Positions 40,619-51,500 are shown, numbered from the stretch's first letter. The stretch is 64,000 bases of DNA from Candidatus Obscuribacter phosphatis (GCA_001899315.1 MOYA01000001.1:478859-542858), one strand, 5' to 3'. Numbers and translations: made by a program. The notes: generated by a model from the sequence alone, not told the origin.

Positions 40619-41530
40619 ATGCTACCAGCATATTTATTTCGAGTAGGCATTGACTGGGTGCGACACCAGAAAGAGTTTGCCAATTCGAATCCCTATGCTC
40701 GTTGCGAGCACACCATCAAGGTTTTGGAGCGTCTATTCGAAGAAAATCTCTGTGGCGCCGATAGTAAGCATTTGGAAGTGGCTTCTGTCTGTGCCTATTG
40801 GGAAGAGTTCTTTCATTTGGAAGACCCTCTGCAAGATGAGAAAGAATGGAAAGAAGGTCTGACCAAGCGCTCTTCGCAATACGATAATTTTGAAAAATGG
40901 CAGGAATGGTTTAAGACCAGTTATGCCAAAGTCTTTTCTGAGAACAACATTTGGACCTCTCTGCTCATGACATCGTGGGCGACCACACACCAATATCAAC
41001 TTGTCTACACCGAAGACTCTTGGGACTTTGTGCCTTCGCGCTCTTATTTGCCGACTTCGCAGATGTGGCGCTTGAGCCGTCATCTTGATACAGTCACCGA
41101 GGTTCTGCGCGAATTTTGGATCGAAGAAAGTCGGCGCTGGGAAGAGAGCGGTTTTCTCGTGCAGGACGAGAGCAGCCATTATTTGGGGCGGGTGGAATGT
41201 TTGGGTTTTGATACCCGCCAATATACGGTCACCTGGCCGTCTCGCTCTCATATTGCCAAGAATGGCGGCATTCACAAGCAGGTGCTTGATCTCGGTTCTT
41301 TAGTGGCTGATATTGTTGCCCCGGTGGGCGATAACTGGTATAGAAGACCTGATTCGGTCATCTTTGCCCATGACCATATCGATGTCACCAGCCTGATCAA
41401 CCGGGCTACCTATGTGTTCGGCAGTAAGCGCCGTGTCTTTGAATTGGCTCTCGAAGACGACTTTGACAAGGCTAGACTGCAGGCTCAGGCTGAAGGTTGG
41501 CTGGTGGAAGAATTAGAACTGGCCGAATGA
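40619..41530 (+). CDS. soluble protein of unknown function
   Basis: A 303-residue cytoplasmic protein rich in Trp, Glu and Tyr, with no signal peptide or membrane helix. Predicted helices dominate residues 1-180 (VLERLFEENL, then WEEFFHLEDPL and WQEWFKTSYAKVF). A beta-containing part follows (YLGRVECLGFDTRQYTVTWPS) and then an acidic tail. The ATG at 40619 has AAAAGGG about 11 nt upstream. I do not recognise a family. It is between the malQ repeat array and convergent rsmG. Its 3-prime end is followed by a partial duplication of its last codons (AGAACTGGCC). Confidence 0.7.
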   Translation: MLPAYLFRVGIDWVRHQKEFANSNPYARCEHTIKVLERLFEENLCGADSKHLEVASVCAYWEEFFHLEDPLQDEKEWKEGLTKRSSQYDNFEKWQEWFKTSYAKVFSENNIWTSLLMTSWATTHQYQLVYTEDSWDFVPSRSYLPTSQMWRLSRHLDTVTEVLREFWIEESRRWEESGFLVQDESSHYLGRVECLGFDTRQYTVTWPSRSHIAKNGGIHKQVLDLGSLVADIVAPVGDNWYRRPDSVIFAHDHIDVTSLINRATYVFGSKRRVFELALEDDFDKARLQAQAEGWLVEELELAE

Positions 41531-41602
41531 GAACTAGAACTGGCCTGATAAAAATTAGCGAAGTGCCCTGAGAAGGCGCACCTATATCAAGCCCCGGCTT
41601 GC

Positions 41603-42373
41603 TCAGTCGCCGATTATTTTCTTCCAGGCTCTTGGATAATCGCTTTTGAGGGCGCCCACTTTGCGATAGTCTAGAATGACGCTTTCGGCGATAGTGTCCA
41701 GGTGCTCAAGACTTATTCGTCCAACTTGTTCAAGCTTTAATTCAGTCAAGAGCAAGGCTGCTTCCCTGCTTTCTTCCTCTTCTTTGGCTTTTGTCTTTTG
41801 GGCTAGATAATGCCCGTCAAGCTTGAGAAAAGGCGAGACCAGCTCGGCTGTCATGCGCAATGAAGCGACTGCACGGGCGGTGGCAAAATCGAATTGTTCT
41901 CTGAACCGAACTTGGTGCCCCATTTCTTCCGCTCTGCCGGTTATCACTGATATTTTGTTCTGGTCCAGACCCAGGTGCTGCGCTGCTTCTTCCAAGAACT
42001 TGCACTTTTTGCCGATGGCGTCCACCAAGGTCACTTTTAGCCAGGGCAGGCTCAAGGCCAAAATCATGCCGGGCAGACCGCCGCCCGAACCGATATCGAT
42101 AAGGGTGCCGCCGCCAAGCGCAGCCTCTTTATTGATTTTGATGGTCTTGATTGCTTTGGCTACAGTAAAGCCGTCCAAAAAGTGTCTTTGCACCAGGGAT
42201 AGTAGGTCTTTCGAGCCGACCAAGTTTACTTTCTGATTGTATTCGAAGAGAAAAGCAGCAAATTGCTCAAGAGCCGCTATCATGTCTTGCGTGAGTTCCA
42301 GTTCGGCAAGAGTGGCCATTTCGGCAATTGCGCTTGATAACTGGGAGGCTTCTAGGGATTTTAGGTTTGCCAT
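41603..42373 (-). CDS. rsmG: 16S rRNA m7G527 methyltransferase
   Basis: RsmG (GidB) methylates G527 of 16S rRNA using SAM. The SAM-binding motif IDIGSGGGLPGMILAL (about 95-110) is followed by VTLVDAIGKKCKFL and by TARAVASL, all typical. The length of 256 residues is slightly above the usual 210-240. The N-terminal helices with LFEYNQKVNLV are also characteristic. The ATG at 42373 lacks a strong ribosome site. It is divergent from the large J-like protein gene. Confidence 0.95.
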   Translation of the reverse strand: MANLKSLEASQLSSAIAEMATLAELELTQDMIAALEQFAAFLFEYNQKVNLVGSKDLLSLVQRHFLDGFTVAKAIKTIKINKEAALGGGTLIDIGSGGGLPGMILALSLPWLKVTLVDAIGKKCKFLEEAAQHLGLDQNKISVITGRAEEMGHQVRFREQFDFATARAVASLRMTAELVSPFLKLDGHYLAQKTKAKEEEESREAALLLTELKLEQVGRISLEHLDTIAESVILDYRKVGALKSDYPRAWKKIIGD

Positions 42374-42485
42374 GCTTTTGATTAGAGGTCTTGCTTTGGT
42401 GGAAAATAAGGGTACAGGCCAAGGCCTTAAATATATGAGAATCTAATGGAGTACGAACATAAGAATTACATTTTAGGCGTTACCG

Positions 42486-42501
42486 CCGCCCTTTCGGGCG
42501 G
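42486..42501. other. strong GC hairpin upstream of the J-like gene
   Basis: CCGCCC-TTTC-GGGCGG is a perfect 6-bp stem with a 4-nt loop, 45 nt before the GTG at 42546. No T-run follows, so it is not a typical terminator. It lies within a 25-codon ATG frame (42446-42523) that lacks a strong ribosome site. A leader-RNA structure or leader peptide is possible. Confidence 0.5.
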
Positions 42502-42545
42502 AACATTAACTTACCAGGCTTAAGAATGATACAGGTAATTGACAG

Positions 42546-45071
42546 GTGGTAGAGGTAGATCCGGCTTCTAGAGAGCGACTGGAACTCGAAACCCGCGTTC
42601 TGGCTGCTGCCTTGCGCCAAAGCTTGCAGCTCGGCGACATGGAAGGGTCGAACCTCGCCCACGAACAGATTTTTATATTGCTCAAGGCGCGCCAGGAACT
42701 GATGAACGGTCCCAGCGCCGTCGAACTGAGCCGCGCTCTCAGAGCCAGTGAAGCCGGCTTGGGCAATGCCAATGGGCAAGCTTTGCCGGAAAAGACAAGA
42801 CGGATCCCGGATATCGAATGGTTCGAGGAAGGGGATAAAGCCCAGAAGCCCGCCACTGAAATGCAGTCCGTCACCGCAGACCCGGCTAAATCTAGGCAAG
42901 AAGAAATTAGCCAAAACGAAATTAGAGAAGACGAAATTAGACAAGACGAATCTGATTTTGAGGAAAGTGCCCAAGAGAATTTGGCTTTGCCAGCTTCAGA
43001 GACCGATAAATCTCAACTTGCCGCAGTTGAGCGGGTAGAACAAGAATTGAAAGCCGGCGCATCACAAGAGGCAGCCGAGCCCAATTTTTATCAATTTTTC
43101 GGTCTAGAGCAAGGGGCGGATCGTCAGGATATACACCGCTCTTTTTTGGTAAGGGTGCGCTCGATTCTTAGAGGTATAAAGCAACGCAGCGAACCTTTGC
43201 GTGGTTTTGAACGGCAAGAAGTGCTTAAGGGTCTCCAGAAGGTCTGGATTAATCACGACATTTTGCAGGATGCCTCCACCCGCGGTGACTACGATCAGCG
43301 CTTGAGTGGTCATGCCGTTGCGGACGAAGCGCCCCAAGAGAGCAAAACCGGACCAACTGTGCGTATTGGTGAGTTGTTGCAGTCAAGCGGCTTACTTGAA
43401 AAAACCGAATTAGAAATCGCTGCCGACATGCACAAGGCTATGCCCGAATTGATGTTTGGATCTTTCTTGGTCAAGCAAGGATTTGTGGAGGAGCGCGACC
43501 TTGAATGTGTTCTCATCAGTCAGCAACTAATCAAAACCGGACAGATTTCGCTTGAACAGTTTCAAGAGTTGATGCCTGAAAGGGGCGATACCGGCACTAT
43601 GTTCAATTTGTTGCTTGAAAGAGGGCTGGTGACCCGCGAAGAATTAGATAAGGCTATCTCTTCTCTGCCCTCCGAAGAAGCTGGTATCGTGGCGCGCGCT
43701 CTCGCCCAGGAAACGCAAGCAGCTGCGCCTGAAGCAGAGCCAATTCAAGAAGTAAAAGAAGTAAAAGAAATACAAGAAGTTCAAGAAGCACCGGTGAAGC
43801 TGACACCTAATAATGCCGTGCCTTCTTGGAAGGATCAGCTCGATTGGTCTGAGCCGGAATCTGAAGCTGAAGCTGAAGCAGCGGCTCCGTCTAAGGTAGA
43901 GCAAGAAGTTATTGATACTGATGGCGCTAAGGAAGAGGAAGAACTGCTAAGCTTTAGCCCCGATGAAGGCGGGTCTGAGCAGAAAGTGGCAGAGCCGGTC
44001 GGAGGTGTTTTCGGTCGGGTCGTTGGTTCAGAAATAGCCAAGCCGAATCCTGGAAAAGAGTCTGCATCAATAATTGATTTGGCTCCTGAAGCAAAAATAG
44101 ATAAAGAAACGGGACAAAACTCTCAAGAGCGCGTGCGTAAACGGTCGCTGATTGATCTGATGTTCGATCTTAATCCCCAAGAGAGCTTGAAAGAGAGCAC
44201 TAAAGATAGCAACGCAGATAGCAATGCAGATAGCACATCTGAAAGGGCTGCTGAAGAAATAAATAGTATCCAGTCTGCTGAGCCTACCTCAGTTGGGGCC
44301 GCACCAGAGAGCCAGATATGCGAGCCTGCCCTTGAGGCTGATCTTGCCCTGGAAAGCAGCGCTGACAGTGCTTCTGCCGGCTCGGTTCAAGCGTCCCCTA
44401 AAGATCATAGTCTTGATGATGATAACTTTGATGGGCAGGCAGAGGCAACTGCTAAAGAGGTCAAGCGCCCCAGTCTGGATGACGTTCTTTTCGGCGGTTC
44501 TTTCAAGGCCGATGCCAGTGAAGCCGATGGCAAAAACAACAATGCCATTATTGGTGATGCGATTTTTGCCAGTGCCGATACTATCTCTCATTCTGCTGAG
44601 ACTGATGGCGGTCTTGCTGTCGAGAATAGTTTGCCAGATGATTTGCTGGAAGAAGCAAACGAAACTTTAGAAAGCGAGACTCATCAAATTAAAAATGATT
44701 CTGAAGAGCAATCGAAAGAACAATCTAAAGAACTTGCTTCTTCCCTCGATCTGTCTGAACTAGAGCCGGAACTGGACATCGAGAAGGAACTCAATGATCT
44801 GGAACGTCTGGAAGCGCTGGATGGTTTCGATGAAGATGGGGACGATCTTGAATCTGATACTTCCACTGAATTGCCGGCCTTGGAGAATGTGGAAAAAGGC
44901 AAGGCTGCCGCTAAGGACAACTGGTCTATAGTGTCGAAACCGGCTTCTTATTTAGCTTCTTTCTTGATGGATGAAATGCCTGCTCGTAAAGATAAGGGCA
45001 ACACTGGTAACACTGGTAAAAAAGACGATGACGGCGGTCGGCGAGGCTTCAAGCGCAAGAAGCGCAACTAG
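42546..45071 (+). CDS. large acidic protein with J-like and GspE-N-like domains
   Basis: An 841-residue soluble protein starting at GTG. Residues about 180-258 resemble a J domain (NFYQFFGLEQGADRQDIHRS, ending NHDILQDASTRGDYDQ), but the HPD tripeptide needed to stimulate DnaK is absent. Residues about 268-380 contain GspE-N-like helical modules (RIGELLQSSGLLEKTELEIA, FGSFLVKQGFVEERDLE, LLERGLVTREELDKA). The rest, from 390 to 841, is acidic and low in complexity, with short in-frame repeats (VKEVKEIQEVQEA, SEAEAEAEAA, SNADSNADST) and a basic C-terminus (GGRRGFKRKKRN). It is probably a lineage-specific scaffold protein of unknown function. Confidence 0.7.
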   Translation: MVEVDPASRERLELETRVLAAALRQSLQLGDMEGSNLAHEQIFILLKARQELMNGPSAVELSRALRASEAGLGNANGQALPEKTRRIPDIEWFEEGDKAQKPATEMQSVTADPAKSRQEEISQNEIREDEIRQDESDFEESAQENLALPASETDKSQLAAVERVEQELKAGASQEAAEPNFYQFFGLEQGADRQDIHRSFLVRVRSILRGIKQRSEPLRGFERQEVLKGLQKVWINHDILQDASTRGDYDQRLSGHAVADEAPQESKTGPTVRIGELLQSSGLLEKTELEIAADMHKAMPELMFGSFLVKQGFVEERDLECVLISQQLIKTGQISLEQFQELMPERGDTGTMFNLLLERGLVTREELDKAISSLPSEEAGIVARALAQETQAAAPEAEPIQEVKEVKEIQEVQEAPVKLTPNNAVPSWKDQLDWSEPESEAEAEAAAPSKVEQEVIDTDGAKEEEELLSFSPDEGGSEQKVAEPVGGVFGRVVGSEIAKPNPGKESASIIDLAPEAKIDKETGQNSQERVRKRSLIDLMFDLNPQESLKESTKDSNADSNADSTSERAAEEINSIQSAEPTSVGAAPESQICEPALEADLALESSADSASAGSVQASPKDHSLDDDNFDGQAEATAKEVKRPSLDDVLFGGSFKADASEADGKNNNAIIGDAIFASADTISHSAETDGGLAVENSLPDDLLEEANETLESETHQIKNDSEEQSKEQSKELASSLDLSELEPELDIEKELNDLERLEALDGFDEDGDDLESDTSTELPALENVEKGKAAAKDNWSIVSKPASYLASFLMDEMPARKDKGNTGNTGKKDDDGGRRGFKRKKRN

Positions 45072-45076
45072 TGAAA

Positions 45077-46015
45077 CTAGCCTTTCTTGCTCTTGCCTGC
45101 ATCTAGGTCGAGCATTCTCAGAACCGGCGAGAGTTGCTCGCCTATCAAACGAACTACCTTTTGGTCGCCGGCTTTCAAGATCTGACTGACCGGCGGAATC
45201 ACCACCAAAAGACCTAGTCGGTGCCCTTTGATATCGATTGTTTGACACATGGCATTGTCTGGCACATGGTGGGCATGTTTGCTTTGTTGTTCGTCGTGAC
45301 TGCGACTCAAGGGCGGCAAGCCAAGCTGGGCTGACAATCTGGCTATGTAAGCCGTGAGGGCTTCTTCATCTAAGCCTTCAGCTGCGTCTGTCTTTAAACT
45401 TGACTGTTTACCTTGGTTGACCACCAGACCGACAGCCTGGTAGTCGAGTATTGATGAAAGTAGCTCAAAGAGGCGCTTAGAGACTGTCTCTAGATTAAGC
45501 TCATCCTCCGCAATCTTCCGTACTTCTTCGGCGATGGTAGCCTCAAAGAGCAACCTTTCCAAAAGTTGATTGAGACGATTGTTGATATCTTCAGAACTAA
45601 GTGGGCGTGTAGGCTCGTTCAAAAGACGTAAACGTGGCTTTGTAGCCGGGTCTTCTAGAATTTCTTGAATCGATTTGATCAAACTGCGAAAGCCTGGCTC
45701 TTTGGGAATATAGCGCTCTGCGCCAGATTGATAACCCCAGAAGCGATCGACAGAACCGTCCAGCTTAGTCAGCAAGATAACCGGTATTGAAGCCAGATCA
45801 GGATCGTTCTTGACCAGTCGACATAATTGATAACCGTTGATGCCGGTCATCACTACATCTGAAATGATCAAATCCGGTGCTTCATGATAGGCTCGTGCCA
45901 GTCCCTCTGCTCCGTTTCTCGCTTCGATGACTGTATAGCCTTCTGCTTGCAGTGTTTTTGCGATGGTTAGTAGCTGGGTGGGACTATCTTCAATTAGCAA
46001 TAGTCGAAAAGACAA
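45077..46015 (-). CDS. response regulator with C-terminal GAF-like output domain
   Basis: The N-terminal receiver domain (1-120) has the acidic pair in LLIEDS, the phospho-accepting Asp in DLIISDVVMTG and the conserved Lys in ILLTKLDGS. After a helical linker with charged repeats, residues about 160-310 look like a GAF-type sensor rather than a DNA-binding domain (LSSILDYQAVGLVV, then LGLLVVIPPV). Output is therefore probably through protein contacts. The start is TTG at 46015 with AAGGA about 9 nt upstream. It ends 5 nt from the end of the convergent J-like gene. Confidence 0.85.
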   Translation of the reverse strand: MSFRLLLIEDSPTQLLTIAKTLQAEGYTVIEARNGAEGLARAYHEAPDLIISDVVMTGINGYQLCRLVKNDPDLASIPVILLTKLDGSVDRFWGYQSGAERYIPKEPGFRSLIKSIQEILEDPATKPRLRLLNEPTRPLSSEDINNRLNQLLERLLFEATIAEEVRKIAEDELNLETVSKRLFELLSSILDYQAVGLVVNQGKQSSLKTDAAEGLDEEALTAYIARLSAQLGLPPLSRSHDEQQSKHAHHVPDNAMCQTIDIKGHRLGLLVVIPPVSQILKAGDQKVVRLIGEQLSPVLRMLDLDAGKSKKG

Positions 46016-46093
46016 ACTCTAAATCCTTATTCCAAATCCATATCAAGATAGATTCCGGATTCCTTCCTCAAGAGAGGATTTTGTATTATGCCA

Positions 46094-48496
46094 TTATTCT
46101 TTCAGATTGGAAGAGGGCAATTGATCATTTACTTGAAGGTTAATGATTTGAGCATTTCGATTTGCCGCCTCGGTGGCTTTTGAATCAGGTCGCAAAAGAG
46201 AGCGATGTTGCAAAGACAGATTGTCGTCAAGTACGTCTTGACCTTTAAGGGTATAGCCCAATTTAGCCCCCAAGCCTGCCGCCTTATGCAAGCATGCCGA
46301 TAGTTCATCAAGGCTAAGATTCTCTCTTTTAAGCAGGGGCTCCAGCCGACTCAATTTCTTTTGCAAAGTAATTTGGTTCAATGCCCTTGACTGTTTGGCA
46401 CCGACCAAGATTATCTCGCTGGCACCCCTGCCTCTATAAATATAAGACCCGGGAAAAACCGCTTCAAAAGTTTTGACATAGTCGACTAGAGCTTGCGGCT
46501 CCAATCCATAAAGTTGTAGCCACTGGCAGAAAATGCCGTCGCCAGTAAGCCTTAGGCGGGCGGTTTCTAGAAACTCACGAGTAAATAAAGAAGCCGAGCC
46601 GCTTACCCAGGGTTCGGAGGGCTGACAAATGACAAGGTCGTATTCATCTTTGTGTAAGGAGAGATAGAGCCTGCCGTCGCCCCTTTTAATAGAACTCGAT
46701 AACCCCTCTATAGGAGCATTTTCTTTATCTACAGCGGCGATTTTCGCCGCTTGTGCTGCCGCCTCGATTGCTTCTGGTTCCAATTCGATAGTTTGGCAAT
46801 TACCGGCGGTAAGCACTGCTTTCGCAATATCGCCGGTGGTGGCAAGCCCGAGACCAATAATCAGTACTTGCTTTGGCTCGCTTTCGTGCAACAAGTATGG
46901 CAAAAGAAAGAGTAGTTTGTGTGTCGGTTCTGCTGAAATTATCTTCTGACCAGGCGCGGCTAGATCGCGCTTTATGGTCTTGGTTGCTTCGATATTGCCG
47001 TTTGCTTTGAGCACTAAGAGACTGGCGTCATTGCTTTTTTCTAGAGCAATTGTAGAGTAAAAGCCGTCTTCTCTGTAGATAGTCTTTAGTCCTTTTTCGC
47101 TTTGCAAAAGCTTTTCAGCTGCCGGCAAATAAAAAGGCAAATTGATTCTGCCTTCTGTTAGTCCGGCGTCACTAACAGGCAGCAAAATCGAAAGCAGCAG
47201 CATCAAGAATAGTGTTACTCGTCCCCTCAATTTGCTTATATTGGGAGCGAGGGCCAGATGAGCGATGAAGACAGCAATTAGCAGTAAGAAATGCATGGCT
47301 ATTTGCAGCCGATGTAGCCCAAGAAAAATTCCTAAATTAGGAATTGAGAAAAGACCTAGAAAAATAAGTGGGGCTAGAACTGCACCGGCGGTGTTAAAAG
47401 CCATAGTTTTTCTGAAGCCTTCAGCTTGTCCCCTAAATTCGCCATAGATGCTAGTCACCAAGAGACCGGATGCAAAAGCCGGTAGAGCGCTTATGGTCAT
47501 AGACAAGAAGATGAAAACAAAATCGAGATTGCTGCTTAGGTGTAAATAAAAACCGCAAATCTTGCTGAATTGGTCTAGGAAAAGCGATTCTCCAACTAGG
47601 CAGGCTAAATAGACACAGGCCGCCTTTGCTAAAAAGCTTTTTCCGCTTGCCACCGAGACAATGTAACCGCAAAGATTGCCCAGCGACATGAAAGTTATAT
47701 AGCCCGAAGTGGTAAGGGCTAAGGCAGTAACAGCCGAGCCGGTTAGGCAGGCGCTGGTGCGCAAGATAATCAGCTGGGACAAAAGTCCAGCTAAACCAGA
47801 AAGAAAAATGAGAAGACTTGGGGGCTGCCAAGAGGCGGCTGCTTTTTTAACGGCTGATTTTGAGTCAGCTGTGTGGTCTGAAAAATCAACCGATATCGGT
47901 TCATTTTCATTTGGCGAAACCGGCTCATTTTCATTTTCCCGCCTCAAGTTCAGCCTATTGACAAGCTGAGCGCCGAAAAGCAAAGCAATGCCAACGCCCA
48001 AGGTTGTTTTCAGACCAAAGCCAAGCAGATAGATGACGCCATAGCCGCCGAGGGCGGCGCCGGCGTTATAGCAGAGATAATGTCTGTAGTCGAAATTGGA
48101 ATTTGGTCTTTGGCTACTCAATTTGGCCAGCTGGGCGCCGCTAAGATAAGCCAGGCAATAGATAGATACCGAAGCCAAAACTGTAAGCAAGGCGCTATTG
48201 AAGGTTCCGGGCAGATGCTCGGCGATCCGGCAGAGCGTTTGAGGTGCGTTTATCGAGGCTATGCCAAAGAGTGATATTGTCAAGGCGAGGGTTGCCAGTA
48301 TTAGCCCATTAAGACTTTCATTTGGGGTTTTGAAGAAGGGTCTGGCAAAACCGAGCATATAAAAGGAAAGTGTAAGTGTTGCCGCCAGATGTTCTCCGGT
48401 GAAGCGTCCGACCAGACGGGAAGCGGCTACCTCAAGTATGATAGAGGTTGCTCCGAGAAGCAAAAGCAAGATGAGCTGTAAAAGTCGTGCCGGCAT
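46094..48496 (-). CDS. membrane-fused spermidine synthase-like protein
   Basis: The first about 460 residues contain 12 or more hydrophobic helices. The last about 330 residues form a spermidine-synthase-like Rossmann domain: a glycine-rich motif in VLIIGLGLATTGDIAKAV, an acidic residue in QTIELEPEAIEAA, DGRLYLSLHKDEYDLVICQPSEPWVSG, then LFTREFLETARLRLTGDGIFCQWLQLY. Such fusions are common but uncharacterised. Aminopropyl transfer is not established, since the polyamine-site acidic residues are not clearly kept. The ATG at 48496 faces sbcC across 32 bp. At 47889-47900 the coding sequence holds the same ACCGATATCGGT palindrome as the 40-bp repeats. Confidence 0.85.
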   Translation of the reverse strand: MPARLLQLILLLLLGATSIILEVAASRLVGRFTGEHLAATLTLSFYMLGFARPFFKTPNESLNGLILATLALTISLFGIASINAPQTLCRIAEHLPGTFNSALLTVLASVSIYCLAYLSGAQLAKLSSQRPNSNFDYRHYLCYNAGAALGGYGVIYLLGFGLKTTLGVGIALLFGAQLVNRLNLRRENENEPVSPNENEPISVDFSDHTADSKSAVKKAAASWQPPSLLIFLSGLAGLLSQLIILRTSACLTGSAVTALALTTSGYITFMSLGNLCGYIVSVASGKSFLAKAACVYLACLVGESLFLDQFSKICGFYLHLSSNLDFVFIFLSMTISALPAFASGLLVTSIYGEFRGQAEGFRKTMAFNTAGAVLAPLIFLGLFSIPNLGIFLGLHRLQIAMHFLLLIAVFIAHLALAPNISKLRGRVTLFLMLLLSILLPVSDAGLTEGRINLPFYLPAAEKLLQSEKGLKTIYREDGFYSTIALEKSNDASLLVLKANGNIEATKTIKRDLAAPGQKIISAEPTHKLLFLLPYLLHESEPKQVLIIGLGLATTGDIAKAVLTAGNCQTIELEPEAIEAAAQAAKIAAVDKENAPIEGLSSSIKRGDGRLYLSLHKDEYDLVICQPSEPWVSGSASLFTREFLETARLRLTGDGIFCQWLQLYGLEPQALVDYVKTFEAVFPGSYIYRGRGASEIILVGAKQSRALNQITLQKKLSRLEPLLKRENLSLDELSACLHKAAGLGAKLGYTLKGQDVLDDNLSLQHRSLLRPDSKATEAANRNAQIINLQVNDQLPSSNLKE

Positions 48497-48528
48497 GGCT
48501 ATTAGTATAAGAAGCGAGAAGCAATAGA

Positions 48529-51500
48529 GTGATTCTAAACCTGGTGCAGCTGCATAATTTCATGAGCTATGCCGATGCTACTTTGGATCTTAGCGGAATA
48601 CCAGTTGCCTGTTTGACCGGTCAGAACGGCGCCGGCAAATCGGCCCTCTTGGATGCAGTTACCTGGGCTATCTTTGAGGAAGCGAGGGCTTCTTCCGATG
48701 AACTAATTAGACTTGGCGAAAGTCAGATGTGGGTGGATCTTGTTTTTGCCCATGAGGGGCGGCTCTACCGGGTGCGGCGCTCCCGTCAGCGCAGTGGCAA
48801 AGCTGGAAGCCGCGGTCAAACCAAGGGAAATCTCGAGTTCATGGTGGCCGATGGCATCACCGGGGTCGATGATATTGGCAAAGAGCGCTTGGCTTCTGTT
48901 AAGTGGAACAGTTTGACCGCTGCTTCTACCAGAGAAACCGGTCGGCTTATTTTGAACCTCTTGCGTATGGACTATGACACTTTCATCAATAGCGCCTATC
49001 TCAAGCAAGGGCGCTCTGATGAGTTTACTCTCAAGCCTCCTTCAGAGCGAAAGCAGGTTTTGGGCGAGATTCTTGGACTTTCTTACTTTGACCGTTTGCG
49101 TGACGAGGCACGCGACTTGACTAAATTGACCAAAGGCAAGCTTGATTTTCTTTCGGGTTCGGTGAGCAATCTCGATAGTCTGAAAGACCTAGAGGTAGAG
49201 ATAAAAGAAAAACTGGTCGTCGAAAAAAACGAACTGAAAAATGCTGAAGGTGCCTTTCTCGATATTGAATGTCGGGTTAATGAGCTGACCGAGAAAGTAC
49301 AAAACCTCAAGATGGTCAAAGTACAAATTGATTCGAACGATAAGCGTCTTACCGATGCTTGTATTCAACTGACCAGGCTGATTCAGGAACGCGGCGAATT
49401 GATTGAGAAAGTGGGCGAATTGAAAGTCTTGCTGGCTGAAGGCGCACATTTAGAAAAGGAACTGCAAGAATTTGAGGCTACTCGCGCAAGGGTTGAGATG
49501 CTCGATACTTTGCAGTTGTCTATGCAAGAGCTGAGCGAACGCAAAATAGCGCTATCAGGCGAGCTTTCTTTTATCAGATCTAAATTAGAGATGAATTTAG
49601 AACAGCTCGAGAAAGAAGCGGAGCAACTTGAGAAACGTCGGCAGGAATTGCTGCTCGATGTTGATGGTGCCGAGAAAATCGAAGCCCAATATCTCGAGTA
49701 TAAGAAAATGGTAGAACAGGAGACGTCACTAGCTCGCAAACAAGAAGCCTTTACTCAACTCACTAGAAGGGCGCAAGAGTTGAGCGCCTTGATTCAAGAA
49801 TCGCGCATCAGATTGGAAGCCGAGGTCGGTCAGAAAGAAAATGTTGTGAAGGACCTGGAGTCGGTGAGCGGTTCTTCGCAAAATCTCAATCAAGAAGGCG
49901 AAGATCTTGATGAAGAAGCAAAAGAGCTGGATAAGCTGGAAGTGCAATTTGATCTTTGCGAGAAGCGAGGTTTGAGCATTAAGTCGCAGTTGGAGAGTTT
50001 CGACTTGAAGATTGAAGATTTGAAGCTCAGGCAGCGCGAAAATCTTGAGAAGATTCGTGAACTCAATGAACATGCCAATAGCCCGCTCTGTCCTCTTTGT
50101 TCTCATCCAATCTTAGATAGGGCTGCCGTCTGCGATCGATATTTGCAGCAGAACAAAGAGATGCATGACGAAATTGGTCGTATTGAAGTAGAGAAAGAGA
50201 GACTGGCTTTTGACCGCGACGAATTGCGCAAAGAATACACCGAATTGAAGCGTCGCCTTTTGGGGCGAAAAGAGCTAGACAAGCGCATAGGGCAGTTCAA
50301 TGAGCGTTTGAGTGCGGTTAGTCGTGCACAGGACAATCTTGCTAAACAGAAAGCCGAACTTGCCCTTTTGACTGAAAAGCTCAATGCCGAGAATTTTGCG
50401 CAACTTGAACGAGAGTCGCTGCTCAAGGTGAAGGAGCAGTTGGCGGAAATTGATTTTGACCCGGTTGTCTATAATTCGCTCTCGGCTCAAATTAGACTGA
50501 AGAGGCACATCGAAGCCCGGAAGGAGCAGTTAGAGCGAGACCAGCAGGAACTTTCTGCGCTTGAGAAGAAAAGACCGGAATTGCTCGAGTCTTTGAAGAA
50601 CTTGAAAGCCGAAATAAGTTCGGAGTCTTATGGCATTGAGGTTCGGCAGGAACTAGGACGCATACAAGAGAGTCTGAGTTTGTCTTCTTATAGCCGTGAT
50701 GAGCATGCTCGTCTCAAGCAAAGGCTATCTGAGTTGATGCATTTTGCCCAGAAGGCACGCGACGTTAAGCGTGCTGCCGAGGAACTGCCTCTTTTGAGTG
50801 GAAAGTTACAAAGTCTAGAGCAGGAAGAAAACCGCAATAGAGAAATTGTTGAAGGCTTGGAGAATGAGCAAATTGATCTGAAGAGCGCCTATCAGGAGAT
50901 GGATAGAGAGAAGGCTGCCCTTGATGGACTTCTGCCAATGCTCGCCGAACTGAGAGATAAGCGGGATGAAAGTTCGCGCAAAGTGGCGGTTTTGCTTGAT
51001 AAAGAAGAAGCAGTTGGGCGAGAGCTTAGAGCAATTGAAGACCGGCTTAAAGAAATAGAGACGCTCAAAGAAGAATTGAGTGACTATGAGTTTTTGTCCG
51101 AAGCCCTCGGCAAGAAAGGCATTCAGGCAGTAATTATTGAAAATGCCATACCTGAGATAGAGAGCGAAGCTAATCGTATCTTGTCTCGTCTGACCGAGAA
51201 TAAGATGCACGTCGCTCTCATTACCCAAGCCCGCACCAAAGCCGGTGGCATGTCCGAGACTCTTGATTTGGTCATAGGCGATGAACTAGGAACCAGGGCC
51301 TACGAACTTTATTCGGGAGGAGAGGCCTTCAAAGTCAACTTCGCTTTGCGCATCGCCCTTTCGCGTTTGCTTGCCAGACGAGCTGGTTCTAAATTGGAAA
51401 CTCTCATTATCGATGAGGGCTTCGGCTCGCAGGACGACAGCAGTCGCGAGCGGCTGGTCAAAGCCATCAAGCTCATTCAACAAGAGTTTTCGCGGGTGCT

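Noticed and set aside
42446-42523. 25-codon ORF containing the GC hairpin
   Set aside because: There is no strong ribosome site and it is too short to judge. It is kept only as a possible leader peptide.
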